This document shows positions 44,818 to 56,323 of a stretch of DNA of 64,000 nt, in pieces; positions within the stretch are counted from its first letter, which is position 1, and each line of letters begins with the position of its first letter. The notes beneath the pieces are model-generated. The model was not told where the DNA came from. It saw only the letters and a list, made by a program, of their open reading frames with translations, and did no database searches. The DNA is taken from the NCBI GenBank assembly GCA_035771175.1, contig CM069607.1, forward strand, positions 13,214,001 to 13,278,000. The letters run 5' to 3'. The DNA is from Paratinospora sagittata. Lineage: Eukaryota; Streptophyta; Magnoliopsida; Ranunculales; Menispermaceae. The translations under genes and the position numbers were made by a program.

Positions 44818-45552
44818 GTATAATGTTATGATATTCTCAGCAACAAGTTCGAGAGTACTGCAATATAAAAGCCACCTATTTTTCTAAGTATAGTGTGAGG
44901 TTTTTGTTGAGGAATTAAATAATCTTATGTGCCTCGTATGTTTGGCCATGGTGTAAAACAAGGTTAGAATGTTTGTATAATAAGTATGAAACTTTGCAAG
45001 TATTTCAAATGTTTTGGTTCTGGTTTTTGTGAACATACATATATATTTCATTGAAAATCCATATGAGTCATAAAAATTTTAAGATTTTCCTCGGTAAATA
45101 TCCTAATCTAACGTTCTATCGCAATCTTATGTATTCAAACTCTTTCGCTTAGTCTTTTCGATTATTGTCCAAATTCGTGTATCCCATACCATATGAATTT
45201 AGTAATAAGGGTGTCAACCAAGTTAAGTTGTATGAACACGGTCTCTATAAAACATTGGCTGAAGAGGGGCTCACTAATAGCATCGTCCAAGTTTACTCGT
45301 CCCATATTGTGTAAACTTAGTGATAATGTTAATAATACAACTTTCCCCAAATGTTTCTTTTCACACAAGGTCGTGGGTTTTCTTACTTCCACATTATATT
45401 TAGTATCCTCCAATTTTGTTGTGTCCCATACCACTCCAAAGTTACTGATACAAAAGAAAAAATGGTTGTAAGTCGGCCTACCAAAAATAGTCTTAAACAA
45501 AACATTTTCATTCATATATATAAAAAATTTTACAATACCAGTAATCATTCTT
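44818..45552 (-). other. K: conserved non-coding spacer between ORF1 and gag
   Basis: The spacer is collinear with 15986-16761 (D) and 50890-51650 (L). On the element strand it holds three GGTATGGGAC-like motifs (near 45427, 45302 and 45186), each followed at short distance by a form of AACTTTGGA/AACTTGGA. No ORF is shared between the copies, so conservation here is at the nucleotide level. Confidence 0.6.
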
Positions 45553-47137
45553 GATTTTCCTGCCTACTACCGCTCTTTTTAGACCTCCTGCTAGGTACAG
45601 AAAGATGACTAGAAGAACGTTGAGAAGTTGTTCGCTGTTCTTCGACGTTTTGCATACATGTTAACAAAGCATTTTGAGTCTCCTCCATCTGAGCAATATT
45701 AGATACAATCACATTTAACTACTCGAATGGGTTAGTCGATTGCCCTATCGATGGTTGATAGGTCAATTGTCCCATAGGTGGAGGGTAGGTCGTAGGCATT
45801 GGTAGAAAGTATTAGCCGTATGGTTGACTCATAGGTGGAGGATAGTTGTTTTGATTGTATGAGAATTCCCTAATTGGAACACCTTGGACATTTGGATATG
45901 CTTGAGTTGAAAAGTCTTGAAACAATGGACTCATTGGGATATCCTGTCTTCTGAAAATTGGTGCCACACAATTTTGTTGTTGTTGGTTCACATGAGCTTG
46001 TGGAATTGGCTGATACGGCACCTCAGGAGTTGGAAACCTTTAGTACGTAGTATTGCCTTGAGTTGGTATGTTCCAAGAAGGTGGATTTGCTGGAACTCTC
46101 TGTCTATCCTGGTTTGGTTGAGGTTGATTTAGGTTGCCAAAAAGATCATCCTCAGAGAATAAATGATCGGGATAATCATTATTCGGGACTGGGTTTGTCC
46201 TAGGGTTCTGGTTTGGCTAACTATTTGGTGCCTCCCTAAAAGGAATCTTGCGCCAACTTTTTCTTTGACAACTCAATTTTTGTCTCTAATTCTTTTGCCA
46301 TCTCTTCCTAAAGTCTGGTCAAATACTTCCTCGTCAGTCATCCCTCCACTTGACACGAACGTCTTGAAGATAGAGGATGTTATAACTGCATTAGTGATCT
46401 GCTTTGAAAACTCATCAAAAGTGTTGACGTTTTCTTCGTATAGCATCCTCATGATCAAGACCCCGTAGCCAAGGAGTTCTTTCCTTGAAGGGTTTTAAAT
46501 CACCCGCAACATTTGCTGGATGATGATGTGGGGTAGGGAGACCTTAATTCCCTTCTCTATGCAGTATAGCACAAGAAGTTGAGCTCTTGACATAGCACCT
46601 CTAGTCACCTTTCCGGCAAGATGTTACCGAACAAGATCTTCCCAAGGCCGGCAAGAGGTGGTATAAGGAGATTGTTTGGGAGGTGGGCATGCGTCAATTG
46701 GGTGTACGACTTTTTGGCAAGGGAATTGAACAACTGTTCCTTTGACTCAGCGATCTCTGCAACTATCTAGGGTTTGTGTGGATCAATGATTCTATCTCCA
46801 ATTGAGATCTCCATAAGTCGCGAAATAATATCGACAATGATAGAAATCTTTGTTCCCCTGACCGTTGTCTCCAAGACAGGGCTGATCCCATCTTCTTGAA
46901 GTCCTACACAATTCATGGCTTCGTAGAAAGACTTCACCAAGTTGAGGAGACGTAACCCTCAACTTCTATTATGTTCAACCACCCCAGCGTTGTGAGTTTT
47001 TCGTGAAGGATCGAACGAAGGCGGAGATCTCTATTGTTGATACTCCTCATAGTCATAACCTCCATGTCGAACAATTTCGTAAGTCTAGTGGGAATTGGTT
47101 TTCGACTACTGGAAGTCCTTCCTTCACTTGAAGTCAT
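45553..47137 (-). pseudogene. K: ORF1, plant-transposon-protein-like, many breaks
   Basis: The ATG at 47137 (MTSSEGRTSSSRKPIPTRLTKLFDMEV...) starts the same protein as in D and H. LRSILHEKLTTLGWLNIIEVEGY is readable before the first frameshift near 46950. The later pieces are SSIFKTFVSSGGMTDEEVFDQ (46458-46273), a Gln-rich PYQPIPQAHVNQQQQN tail with IPMSPLFQDFSTQAYPNVQ (46021-45812), repeated SMGQ-type motifs (45790-45740) and a Ser/Arg-rich end near 45560-45620. Total reading would be about 500 residues, similar to D. Confidence 0.7.
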
Positions 47138-47229
47138 TATCTTGCTAAAAGGAAAATAAACTTGTGAAATACACAAAATATATTCCTAATATTTTTAAGA
47201 TTTATGTTTTGTCCGTTAGACAATATTTT

Positions 47230-47241
47230 CTATTTTTATAT

Positions 47242-47276
<35 letters not shown>

Positions 47277-47395
47277 CATAGCTATATATATAGTTTTCAT
47301 AAATCATAACTATATATATATATTTGAATCTCAACTATATATAATTCATATATATATAGTTCTAAACATATATATATATATATATCTAATAAAAA
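47230..47395. repeat. (TA)n-rich block in K's 5' UTR
   Basis: Runs of TATATA alternate with 'aactatatatata' and 'aaatcataactatata'. The same type of block follows the primer site in D (20700-20845) and H (33415-33570), so it is a feature of the family's leader. Confidence 0.8.
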
Positions 47396-47442
47396 TTTTC
47401 TTCCCCTAATTTAGTAGACTTGGGCGGGCCGTGGACCTTATT

Positions 47443-47453
47443 CTCTGATGCCA
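47443..47453 (-). promoter_or_regulatory. K: primer binding site, initiator-Met type with one change
   Basis: On the minus strand TGGCATCAGAG starts 5 bp after the LTR end; D has TGGTATCAGAG at the same place. Confidence 0.8.
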
Positions 47454-47458
47454 TTAAA

Positions 47459-48797
47459 TGTTACACCCTTCTCGAACCCGCCTAAACCGGTGGGACACTC
47501 ACGGACTGGGCGCGAATGCATTATAACAATAACCGAGTGCGTAGAAACACGATTAAGTACAAGTCTGATTTCATTAATTTCAAAATATATTTGTACATGA
47601 AATAGTTAAGGGAACATCCTTCCAAAATCCCCAATGAATAATACAAAGGGTACAAAATGTGGGCCCAAAAAATTCTGCATCCAGTCCACCCTAATCTCCT
47701 GTGAAAAATTAGATAACAACGGGATGAGCTACACACTCAGTGGATAAAATAGTTCGTGAATATAACAATTAATAAAGCAAACTTCATAATCAAATATCAT
47801 AAATACACATCAAAGCATCATAATCAATCCAACATGTACGTATCCATGACACCGTCTCATATTGGTTCCATGATTGTACGTCACCTGAGCTCACGTACAG
47901 ATGTCCCTCCCAGGAGTAGCCGGGTTCTGTACGTGCCTCTCCAGAGAAACATAATTAATAGTGAGCATTGCTTCTAACTAATCTATGAATCATAAACCAC
48001 ATACGTCCCTAGGTGGTGCTTATGTATGATGCCAATGCATGAACAGGTCCGGTCTTTACTTAACATTAGACAGGATTTGGCAACGTCTGGTGATCCTTAT
48101 CAGGGTCGGTATCACTACGTGCAAGGTTAGGACATTCAGTATTACTTGTACAAGCTGAGCTTTCAAATAAGACCAACCAGATCAATTTCCAGCTTGAGAG
48201 GTAAGACACGAGGTCTACTTAAATACCAATCGTCTAGAGCAGCATGCTGACTCCCATTCACTATTTAAAGTTACTGAGGACAAGACTGAGTCTGGTTGAG
48301 CCAGATTGACCACTAATCCGGCATAGCAACAATGTAATGCAGTGTAATACATGAACTCTAAATATACAGGCATAAGTATGACAAGTAGAAATATTATACA
48401 CAATAATGCAGTGTAAATAAATTGTAGACATAATGATAAATGAATGTAAACTTTAATAAAAGTTATAAGACACAAACCTATGCTTCGTTTCTCACCTTCC
48501 GATAATAACTCCCTCGAGAACTGGCCCCTTCCCCCAGCAGAACCGCGTTGGACCGCGAAGAGAGTCTCAAAAAGAGAAGAAAAACTCAAGGAGAAGGAGA
48601 GAGAGAAGAAAAATCACAAGGAAAAGTGATTTGGTATAAGAAATGAGGGGCCGGGGGGTTCCTTAAATAAGAAAAAAGGTGCCCGAAGGTTCGGGCGCAA
48701 GCCAGAAGGTTCAGGTGGGCTACTCGAACTTTCGGGCACCTTGCCTGATGTTCAAAATTTATTTATTTATTTTTGTGTGCAAACCTAGGGTATTACA
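47459..48797 (-). repeat. K: 5' LTR (1339 bp)
   Basis: On the plus strand it runs from TGTTACACCCTTCTCG to CCTAGGGTATTACA. It has one GGGACGTAC unit (near 47880-47950). At the U3 end it carries three GAAnnTTC dyads upstream (on the element strand) of a TATTTAAGG box. It is full-length, unlike the 3' LTR. Confidence 0.94.
48661..48735 (-). promoter_or_regulatory. K LTR core promoter: three GAAnnTTC dyads and a TATA-like box
   Basis: GAAGGTTC at 48685-48692 and 48705-48712 and GAACTTTC (plus-strand reading) at 48726-48733 are spaced 20-21 bp, two helical turns. The TATA-like TTATTTAAGG (element strand) is at 48671-48661. Such dyads fit heat shock element half-sites; activity is inference. Confidence 0.48.
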
Positions 48798-48802
48798 AAA
48801 AA

Positions 48803-49364
48803 GGTGATTAATAGTTGAGTATGGTTAAACATTTGAGGTAAGATGATTAATTTTAAGCCTTGTATTTTGTATACAAAAAGCCAAAGGAAAAGAGAAAAGA
48901 AATCTTGTAACAAATTTGGCCCTTAAAAATTAAGTCTATAATAGAAAGATGAACATACAACATGTCATCTTACTTATGGTCTCCTTCTTGCAAACCCTCA
49001 TGCTCTAGAATTTTTTGGTTTTTTCTTCAAGTAAGGGGTGGACAGATTTAATCTTTTTATTTTGTTAAGTGGTGGATCGGGCCAACTAAGCAATGCACTA
49101 TCTATACCTGTTGACACTCAAATGTTGGAGATAAGACCAACCAAATCACTATCCATCAATTATTACAAGATTTCTAGCATAAAAAGCATTTTAATTCCTA
49201 GACAAACAATGTGAGGACGTGATAATGTCTTTTTTTTGTTTAAATCTAGTTAATAATAATGATGGTTGCTAATTAAAAGACGAAGGCGTATACACAAATA
49301 AAATCAAATCTAGTCAAAGCAAATAACCATCGTGATTTTAGAAGCAATTACCCTGTCATACTTT
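48803..49364. other. Non-coding gap between K and L
   Basis: 562 bp of AT-rich sequence. I see no ORF, RNA gene or recognisable repeat. Together with 37950-38119 it is the sequence into which K was inserted. Confidence 0.6.
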
Positions 49365-50621
49365 TGTAATACCCCAGGTTTGCACCAAAAAAAAAAAGAA
49401 TGTTGGGGCGCCTGCCTGAACGTTCGGGCACCCTTTTGGCTATAAAAAGCGTCCCCCCTTGTTATTTTTCACACCAAATCACTATTTTCTCTCTTGCTTT
49501 TGAGACTCTCTTCGTCGTTCCAGAATGAGATTCTATCTGAAGGTGGGGAACGAAACATAGGTTTGCATGTCTTATGACTTTTATTAAAGTTTATATTCAT
49601 TTATCATTATGTCTACTATTCATTTACACTGCATTATTGCGTATAATGTTCATACCTGTCATACTTATGCTTGTATATTTGGAGCTCATGTATTACACTG
49701 TTACTATGCTAGATTAGTGGTCAATCTAATTCAACCAGACTTATTCTTGTCCTCAGTAACTTTAAATAGTGAATGGAAGGCGGCGTGCTGCTCTGAACGA
49801 TTGGTATTTAAGTAGATCTCGTGTCCCACCTCTCAACTGGAGACTGATCTGGTTGTTCTTATCTGAAAGTTATCTGCTTGTACAAGTGATACTAGATATC
49901 CTAACCTTGCACGTGGTGATACTGACCTGATAAGAATCACCAGACGCTGTCAAATCATGTCTAATATTAGTAAAGACCGGACTTGCTCATGCATTGGCAT
50001 CATACATAAGCACCACCTAGGGACGTAAGTGGTTCATGATCCATAAAATAGTTAAAAGCAATGCTCACTATTTTTGATATTTCCCTAGAGAGGGACGTAC
50101 AATGAGAACCCCGGGATTTCCTGGGGATGGACATCTGTACGTGAATCTATGGGGACAACCTCGGGGAGGGACGTACAATAAGAACTCGGGTTTACCTAGG
50201 GATGGACATTTGTACGTGAACTCAAGGTGACGTACAATCATGGAACCATTACGAGACGGTGTCATGCATACATACGTGTTGTACTGATTATGATGCTATG
50301 TTGTGTATATGTGATATTTGATTATGAAGTTTCCTTTATTAATTGTCATATTCACAAACTATTTTACCCACTGGGCAATAGCTCACCCCATTGTTATCCA
50401 ATTATTCACAAGAGTTTAGGGTGGACTGGGTGGAGGTTTTTGGGCCCACATTTTGTAAACCTTGTTAATTATAGGGAGATTTTGGGAGGATGTTCCCTGA
50501 ATCATATTTTGTACAAAAATACATTCTGAAATTAATGAAATCAGATTTGTACTCAATGGTGTACCTGCATACTTGGTTATTGTTATAATGCATTTGCGCC
50601 CCGCCTGTGAGCGTTCCGTCG
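49365..50621 (+). repeat. L: 5' LTR, last about 40 bp missing
   Basis: It matches the 3' LTR at 57364-58699, including the doubled GGGACGTAC unit (50093-50235). It stops after GCGTTCCGTCGG, where the family consensus goes on with TTTAGGCGCGTCCGGGCGG. Confidence 0.92.
49411..49450 (+). promoter_or_regulatory. L LTR core promoter: palindrome and TATA box
   Basis: GCCTGAACGTTCGGGCA (dyad GAACGTTC, 49418-49425) is followed 14 bp later by CTATAAAAAG (49440-49449), the best TATA box among the LTRs. Transcription would start near 49475, which puts over 1.1 kb of the LTR into R-U5. Confidence 0.6.
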
Positions 50622-50889
50622 GCCAACCAACCATCTATGGGACAACCAGCTAACCAACCATTTATGGGACAACCGGCCAACCAACCATCTATGGGACATT
50701 AGGCTAACCCATTTGACCAGTTAAATGTAATAGTATCTAGTCTTGCTCGAATGCAGGAGACCTACAATGCTTTGATAACGTGTGTGCAAGACATAAAAGA
50801 ACAGGGAACAACTTCTCAACGTTCTTCTGGTACTCATTCTGTAACTAGCAGAAGGTCTAGGAGGAATAGAAGTAGGCGGGAAAATTAGG
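50622..50889 (+). pseudogene. L: ORF1 C-terminal tail
   Basis: The frame reads NQPSMGQPANQPFMGQPANQPSMG, a triple repeat, then after a stop NPFDQLNVIVSSLARMQETYNALI, and ends in a Ser/Arg-rich segment (SSGTHSVTSRRSRRNRSRREN, stop TAG at 50887-50889). It corresponds to the end of ORF1 in D (16983-16762) and K. The central helix and the basic end are shared; the function is not known. All N-terminal sequence is deleted. Confidence 0.68.
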
Positions 50890-51655
50890 AAAACTACTGG
50901 CATTGTAACTATTTTCTTTTTATGAATGAAATGTTTTGTTTGAGACTATGTTTGGTGGGCCGACTTACAACCATTCTTTCTTTTGTATCACTAACTTTGG
51001 AGTGGTATGGGACACAACAAAATTGGAAGATACTAAATAAAACGTGAAAGTAAGAAAACCCACGACCTTGTGCAAAAAGAAACATCTAGGGAAAGTTGAA
51101 TTACTAACATTATCACTAAGTTTGCACGGTATGGGACGAGTAAACTTGGACGATACTATTAGTGAACTTCTCTCCCGTCAATATTTTATAGAAACCATGT
51201 TCATACAACTTAACTTGGTTGAACCTTTTATTGCCAGATTCATGTGGTATGGGACACGCGAACTTGGATAATAGTCGAAGAGACTAAGAAAAAGAGTTTG
51301 AACACATAAGAATGAGATAGAACGTTAGATTAGGATATTTACCGAGGCAAAATCTTAGAACCTTTATAACTCGTTTGAATTTTCAAAAATATATGTATGT
51401 TCATAAACCAGAACCAAAATATTTGAAGCTCTTTCAAAAAAAAAATTACTTATTATATCAACACTCTAACCTTGTTTTACACCATGGCCAAACATACGAG
51501 GCACATAAGATTCATTGATTCCTCACCAAAAAACTTACATTATACATAAAAAAATAGGTGGATTTATATTTTAGAACTCTCGAACTTATTGCTGAGAATA
51601 TCATATCACTATACTTGGCTACAGTTCCTAAAGCTGAGTTTTATTTTCTCCTTGC
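50890..51655 (+). other. L: conserved non-coding spacer with triplicated motif
   Basis: GGTATGGGAC occurs exactly at 51004-51013, 51128-51137 and 51246-51255, that is with spacings of 124 and 118 bp, each followed by a form of AACTTGGA..ATA.TA. The spacer is collinear in D and K. It may be a packaging, dimerisation or translation signal of the element RNA, or the relic of an old triplication. Confidence 0.6.
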
Positions 51656-52985
51656 CCGTTAGAAAATGCAAACCAAAAAGAGATGAAGGCCACGTACAAA
51701 TCGTCTAGTAGAGGAGGCACCTCCTGAGATACAAAATTAGAAACCGCCGCCTCCAAGGGCAGAGCAAGCCACACCCGACACTGCTACTACTTCTGGGCAG
51801 GCAGTGCCACCTCAGCCCACACCCTTTGTCATGCCCTCGAGCATGGAACACTTCTTCGTCGAATTCACTGAGGCGATGAAGATGACCACTCAAACGGCCG
51901 TCCCTGAGACCGCGGCATAGCAAGTGGTCACTGTGTAGGCACCTGTTCGATCTGGGTTGGAAACTCAAATCGAACAGATTACGAAATACAAGAAGCTACA
52001 ACCCCTTACCTTTGTTGGCACCATTGATGCGTATGAAACGCAAAAATGGCTTGATGAATCGAAGAAGGCTCCTTAATTATGGGAGTCGACGAAGCTCAAA
52101 AAATTCCACTAGCTTCCTACCAACTTGTTGGTGGAGCTAATACATGGTGGATAACGGTGAAGGAAGACCCAAGGGTCAATACCACAGACATGACTTGGCA
52201 ATAGTATGAGTAACTGTTCATTGACGAGTGCTTCTCTGGCGCACTGAAGAAGCAAAGGTGTCAGGCTGTACCAAGGAAGCATGACAGTTCGCGAGTATGT
52301 TGTCAGGTTTAAGGAATTATCAGTCTACTCTCTCTCCACCATCTCAATGGAGCAAGATAAGGCCGAGAAACTCTATAATAGCCTTCGCCCAAACATCCAA
52401 CAAGCCCTATCGATTTTGGGTCTCAAGAATTACAGGGAGCTTGTCAACAAGGCCATGAGCTTTGAGCGGGAGAAAACTGAGCAGGAACAGAGAATAAACA
52501 AGGGAAAATAGCCTGCAATGTTTTCCCAACAGGTCAACAAGAAAAAACCCTACTTTAATCGAAACCCAGCCTCAGTACAAAAACATGAGGCAGCAGCACC
52601 TGCGGCTGAAACTTCTAACCCTGGCCAGCAGGGTTTCCAGAATCGTAATAGAGGTGACCGCAACGGCAAGGGTGGCCGCCGTAATGGAAATGGCAGGGGT
52701 GGTGGTCAGCAGCACCACAATCAGCATGGCCAGTAAAACCATCAGCAGGTACCTCAGCAGCAGAGGCTGACTTATTTCAACTATGGCTAGTAGAGCCATG
52801 TAAGAAATGTCTGTCTCCACCCTCAACAACCGTGGCAGCCTGTTCCCCCAGTTCCAGTCCAACAAGCCTCACCTGCTGCTAACGCCCAATCCAGGCAGAA
52901 CCAGTAGAACCAGGGAAAACGACAAGAGGGCAGATCGTTTGCTACAGACAACAATGTAGTCGAAGGTAAATTTTTCTTATTCTAT
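51656..52985 (+). pseudogene. L: gag, decayed
   Basis: The N-terminal segment (51660-52200, several stops) shows ITKYKKLQPLTFVGTIDAYETQKWLDES and LASYQLVGGANTWW. The capsid end is open at 52281-52511 (REYVVRFKELSVYSLSTIS...FEREKTEQEQRINKGK). A Gly/Arg/Asn/Gln-rich linker follows (52518-52736), and a zinc-knuckle relic (LTYFNYG-stop-SHVRNVCLHPQQP) in which two of three Cys are gone. A TAA (52736-52738) replaces a Gln codon. Confidence 0.84.
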
Positions 52986-53467
52986 ACAATGGTGCATGTC
53001 TTGTTCGATTCGGGTGCTACGCACTCCTTTATATCTTCTGCATTGGTAAGGTACTTAGGGTTGCAACCTGAACCCACAGACATCACAATTTATGTCCCAA
53101 CAACATTAGGATCTAGTACTGACGTGAAATTCAAGTGTTCTCGATGTGAACTTTGAATGTCAGAATAGATAATTTATGCAGATCTTTTAGTGATGGACAT
53201 TGAAAACTTTGACATCATCATCAGCATGGATTGGCTCGCACCACTGAATGCAAAGATCGATTGTTTGAAGAAGCAAGTTCAGTTAACCTTACCTACTGAG
53301 AGTTTGTCAAAGTTCAGGGAACGAGGAAACGGATACACAACTCTACTGTTGCACTCTTCAAGGCACAGCTCCTAGCCTTATCCCTTGGTGATGACAATGA
53401 ATCATCATCACTGTACCCTCTCGAGGTACACGACATCCTGGTTATATCTGAATTTCCAACAATTTTT
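52986..53467 (+). pseudogene. L: aspartic protease, broken
   Basis: It opens with MVHVLFDSGATHSFISSALVRYLGLQPEP, catalytic DSGA intact. A TGA and a TAG follow within 20 bp (near 53155 and 53166), where A and K have Arg and Gln. Then ADLLVMDIENFDIIISMDWLAPLNAKID is readable, and a frameshift near 53310, the same region as in A, destroys the tail. Confidence 0.86.
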
Positions 53468-54340
53468 TTGAATGACTTTCCTGTTCTACCTCCAGTTCAA
53501 GAATTTGATTTTGAAATCAACCTCATACCCGAGACTGGACCCATCTCAATTCGACCATACAGAATATCTAATGTCGAGCTAGTTAAGTTAGACAAACAAC
53601 TGAAGGAATTGGAGAGTAATGGCTTCATCAGAAAAAGTTCATCACCCTGGGGAGCTCCAGTTCTGTTTGTTCGCAAAAAGGATGGTTCGTTACGACTTTG
53701 CATCGACTATCGCAAGTTGAATAACGTCATCATCAAGAACAGATACCCATTACCAAGGATCGATGACTTGTTCGACCAACTTAGAGATGCCAAATACTTC
53801 TCTAAGATTGATTTACGATCCGGTTATCATCAACTCCGGATCAGAGAGTAGGACATTAATGAAATGGCTTTTAGAACTCGGTACGGTCATTACTAGTTCT
53901 TGATTATGCAGTTCGGTCTAACAAATGCACCAACAGCGTTCATGGATTTGATGAATCGCATCTTCAGTTTATACTTAGACCGATTCGTGGTGGTCTTTGT
54001 AAATGATATCTTGATTTATTCCTCAACTGAAGAATACCATAAGATACATCTGAGGATTGTCCTCCAGACCTTAAAAAGCCATCAGTTGTATGCAAAGTTG
54101 AGTAAGTGCGAATTTTGGGCGAAGAGAGTTCAATTCCTAGGTCATGTGGTTTCAGGCAATGGCATTGAGGTGGATCCTTCAAAGGTTGAAGTTGTTTTAA
54201 ACTGGAAGCAGACTACCACAGTTACTCAAATTCGAAGTTTTCTTGGTTTGGCTGGCTACTACAGACGCTTCATCAAGAACTTCTCAAAGATTGTTGAACC
54301 TATGACCAAGCTCACTCGGAAATATGTGCGATTCATCTGA
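53468..54340 (+). pseudogene. L: reverse transcriptase, few breaks
   Basis: The frame reads [59 protein letters not shown] (open 53468-53851). After a TAG (REQ/REL position) and a TAG in YGHY-stop-F it continues (53900-54340) with [15 protein letters not shown], catalytic [10 protein letters not shown], in which the first Asp of the pair is Asn so RT activity is lost, [18 protein letters not shown] and [20 protein letters not shown]. Confidence 0.9.
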
Positions 54341-54856
54341 AATCTCGCCTGTGAATCGTCATTTCAGGAATTGAAGAAATGCCTCACGACAGCACCAGTA
54401 CTAATCACTCCAAGAAATGGAGTTGGGTTTTCACTATACAATGACGCCTTTCTCCAAGGCTTAGGTGCAGTACTAATGCAAGAAGGTCAGGTTGTTGCAT
54501 ATGCTTCTAGGCAACTAAATATTCATGACGGTAATTACCCAACTGCCATATTCACACTGAATTTATGGCATCACTATATATACGGTGAACTGTTTGAGGT
54601 CTTCTCAGATCACAAAAGTCTCAAGTACATCTACACTCAGAGAGACTTAAACCTCCGCCAAAGACGATGGTTGGAATTCTTGAAAGATTATAACTTTCAA
54701 CTCCAATATCATCTGGGTAAGGCCAATGTTGTGGCTGATGCCCTGGGTAGAAAATCTTATGTTGCTGCTTGCACTCTTAACTTCGAGACGGGGAAATTGA
54801 CTATAGAGATGGAGAATTTTAACCTACAACTCACCAAGGAGGGAGGAAGATCATGA
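54341..54856 (+). pseudogene. L: RNase H
   Basis: After a TGA (FI-stop, near 54338) the frame is open at 54371-54856: [34 protein letters not shown], a 21-bp deletion at [12 protein letters not shown] (others have [16 protein letters not shown]), [16 protein letters not shown] and [16 protein letters not shown]. It ends GGRS-TGA, the TGA overlapping the ATG at 54853 (ATGA) that starts the integrase frame. Confidence 0.88.
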
Positions 54857-56323
54857 CTCTCTCGATTATCATCCAATTCTGAGCTTGTTCGAAAGATTTC
54901 AACAGCTCAAGCCAATGACCCTATGATAATGGAGAAACGAGAACTTCTACTCAGTGGACAGGACCTTCCTCACTGGTCGGTCTCCAATGACGGGGCCATT
55001 TTATACAAAAAAATGTCTCTGTTTACAGAACGATCCTCAAGTTCGGAAAGAAGTGCTCACTGAAATGCATTGTTCAAGGTTCGCTATGCATCCTGGGGGA
55101 GACAAGATGTACAGGGATGTCAAGTGACAATTCTGGTTTTTAAGAATGAAGAAAGCGATTGCAGACTTCGTTGCTCGATGTCTTGTCTGCCAGCAAGTAA
55201 AGGCAGAACTCAGACTTCCCTCTGGACTTCTCCAGCTTTACCTATTGGAAAATGGAAGTGGGAGAACATTGCAATGAATTTTGTTACAGCCTTGCCTCAA
55301 AATAATAAAGGGCAAAATGTAATCTGGGTTATCATTGACAGACTTACAACGTCTGCACACTTTTTACCAATAAAGTTCACGGATAACCCCGCCAAGCTAG
55401 CCGAATTGTATGAAAGAAATATCGTACACCTCCATGGCATACCACTCACGATCGTCTTTGATCGAGACCCTCGATTCACATCAAAATTTTGGCAAAGCTT
55501 CCAGAGTAGAATGGGCTCTAAGATCACCATGAGCACAACTTTTCACTCTCAGACTGATGGGCAATCAGAGCGTCTAATTCAAATCTTAGAGAATATGTTA
55601 CGATGTTGCATTTTGGACTTTCATGACAAATGGGCAAAGCACTTACATTTGGCTGAGTTTGCATACAACAACAACTACCAAACTAGTATCGAGATGGCAC
55701 CATATGAAGCTCTTTATGATCGCCCTTGCAGATCTCTCGTATGCTAGTTAGATATGGCAAATCGACCACAATTGGGGCCTGAACTAGTTCAAGAGACTTC
55801 TGAGAAGATCACACTAGTAAAGGAGCGACTTCGTGTAGCACAAAGTTGACAGAAGAGCTATGCCGACAAGCGGAGACAACCTCTAGAATTTGACAAGGGG
55901 GACTTGGTTTTTCTAAAAGTTCAGCCTACAAGAGGTGTCAAACGCTTTGGGATCAAAGGAAAGCTCTCCCCACGGTATGTCGATCTATTTCAGATCATTG
56001 AACATATTGGCAAACTAGCCTATCGTCTATCCCTTCCATCATCCATGTCTAAGGTTCATGACAGTTTTCAAGTATCCATGCTTTGAAAGTATCATCTTGA
56101 TCCTTCGCATATCATCCCTCTGGTCGAGGTTCGGGTTAAAGAAGGAAATAAGTATTAGGAGAGAGGGATACAGATTCTGGATAGAAAAACTCAAGAATTA
56201 AGGCGACGTAGCATACCACTTGTGAAGGTGCTATGGGATCACCACGGAGTAGAAGAAGCAACTTAGGAACTAGAAGAAACAATTAAACTGAAATACCCCA
56301 AACTATTTTCTAGTAATTGCTGA
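54853..56323 (+). pseudogene. L: integrase with chromodomain-like tail
   Basis: The ATGA-overlap start (54853) is followed by a frameshift within 30 bp. The H2C2 finger (MHCSRFAMHPGGDKMY ... CLVCQQVK) spans 55060-55200 in two frames. The core is open at 55070-55747 after entry: AMNFVTALPQ (first catalytic Asp is Asn), TIVFDRDPRFTSKFWQSF, TDGQSERLIQILENMLRCCILDFHD. The C-terminal region (55904-56086) has RGVKRFGIKGKLSPRY and SKVHDSFQVSML; IPLVKVLWDHHGVEEAT can be followed to 56275, and the stop is at 56321-56323. Confidence 0.88.

Larger units (their letters stand above)
38125..48797 (-). mobile_element. Complete chromovirus copy K
   Basis: The 3' LTR (38125-39476, carrying J) and 5' LTR (47459-48797) have the same orientation. 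AAAAA lies immediately outside both (38120-38124, 48798-48802), a 5-bp TSD, though low-complexity. Between them, on the minus strand, are primer site, ORF1, spacer, gag, protease, RT, RNase H, integrase, chromodomain-like tail, 3' ORF and polypurine tract. RT (213 codons) and the RNase H block (215 codons) are open, so K is the least decayed pol in the window, but integrase and gag are broken. Confidence 0.94.

Noticed and set aside
50416..50680. Overlapping minus-strand frames with repeated 'AGCPINGWLAG'-type sequence
   Set aside because: They are the complement of the triple SMGQPANQP repeat in the ORF1 tail of L, and of the end of its LTR.
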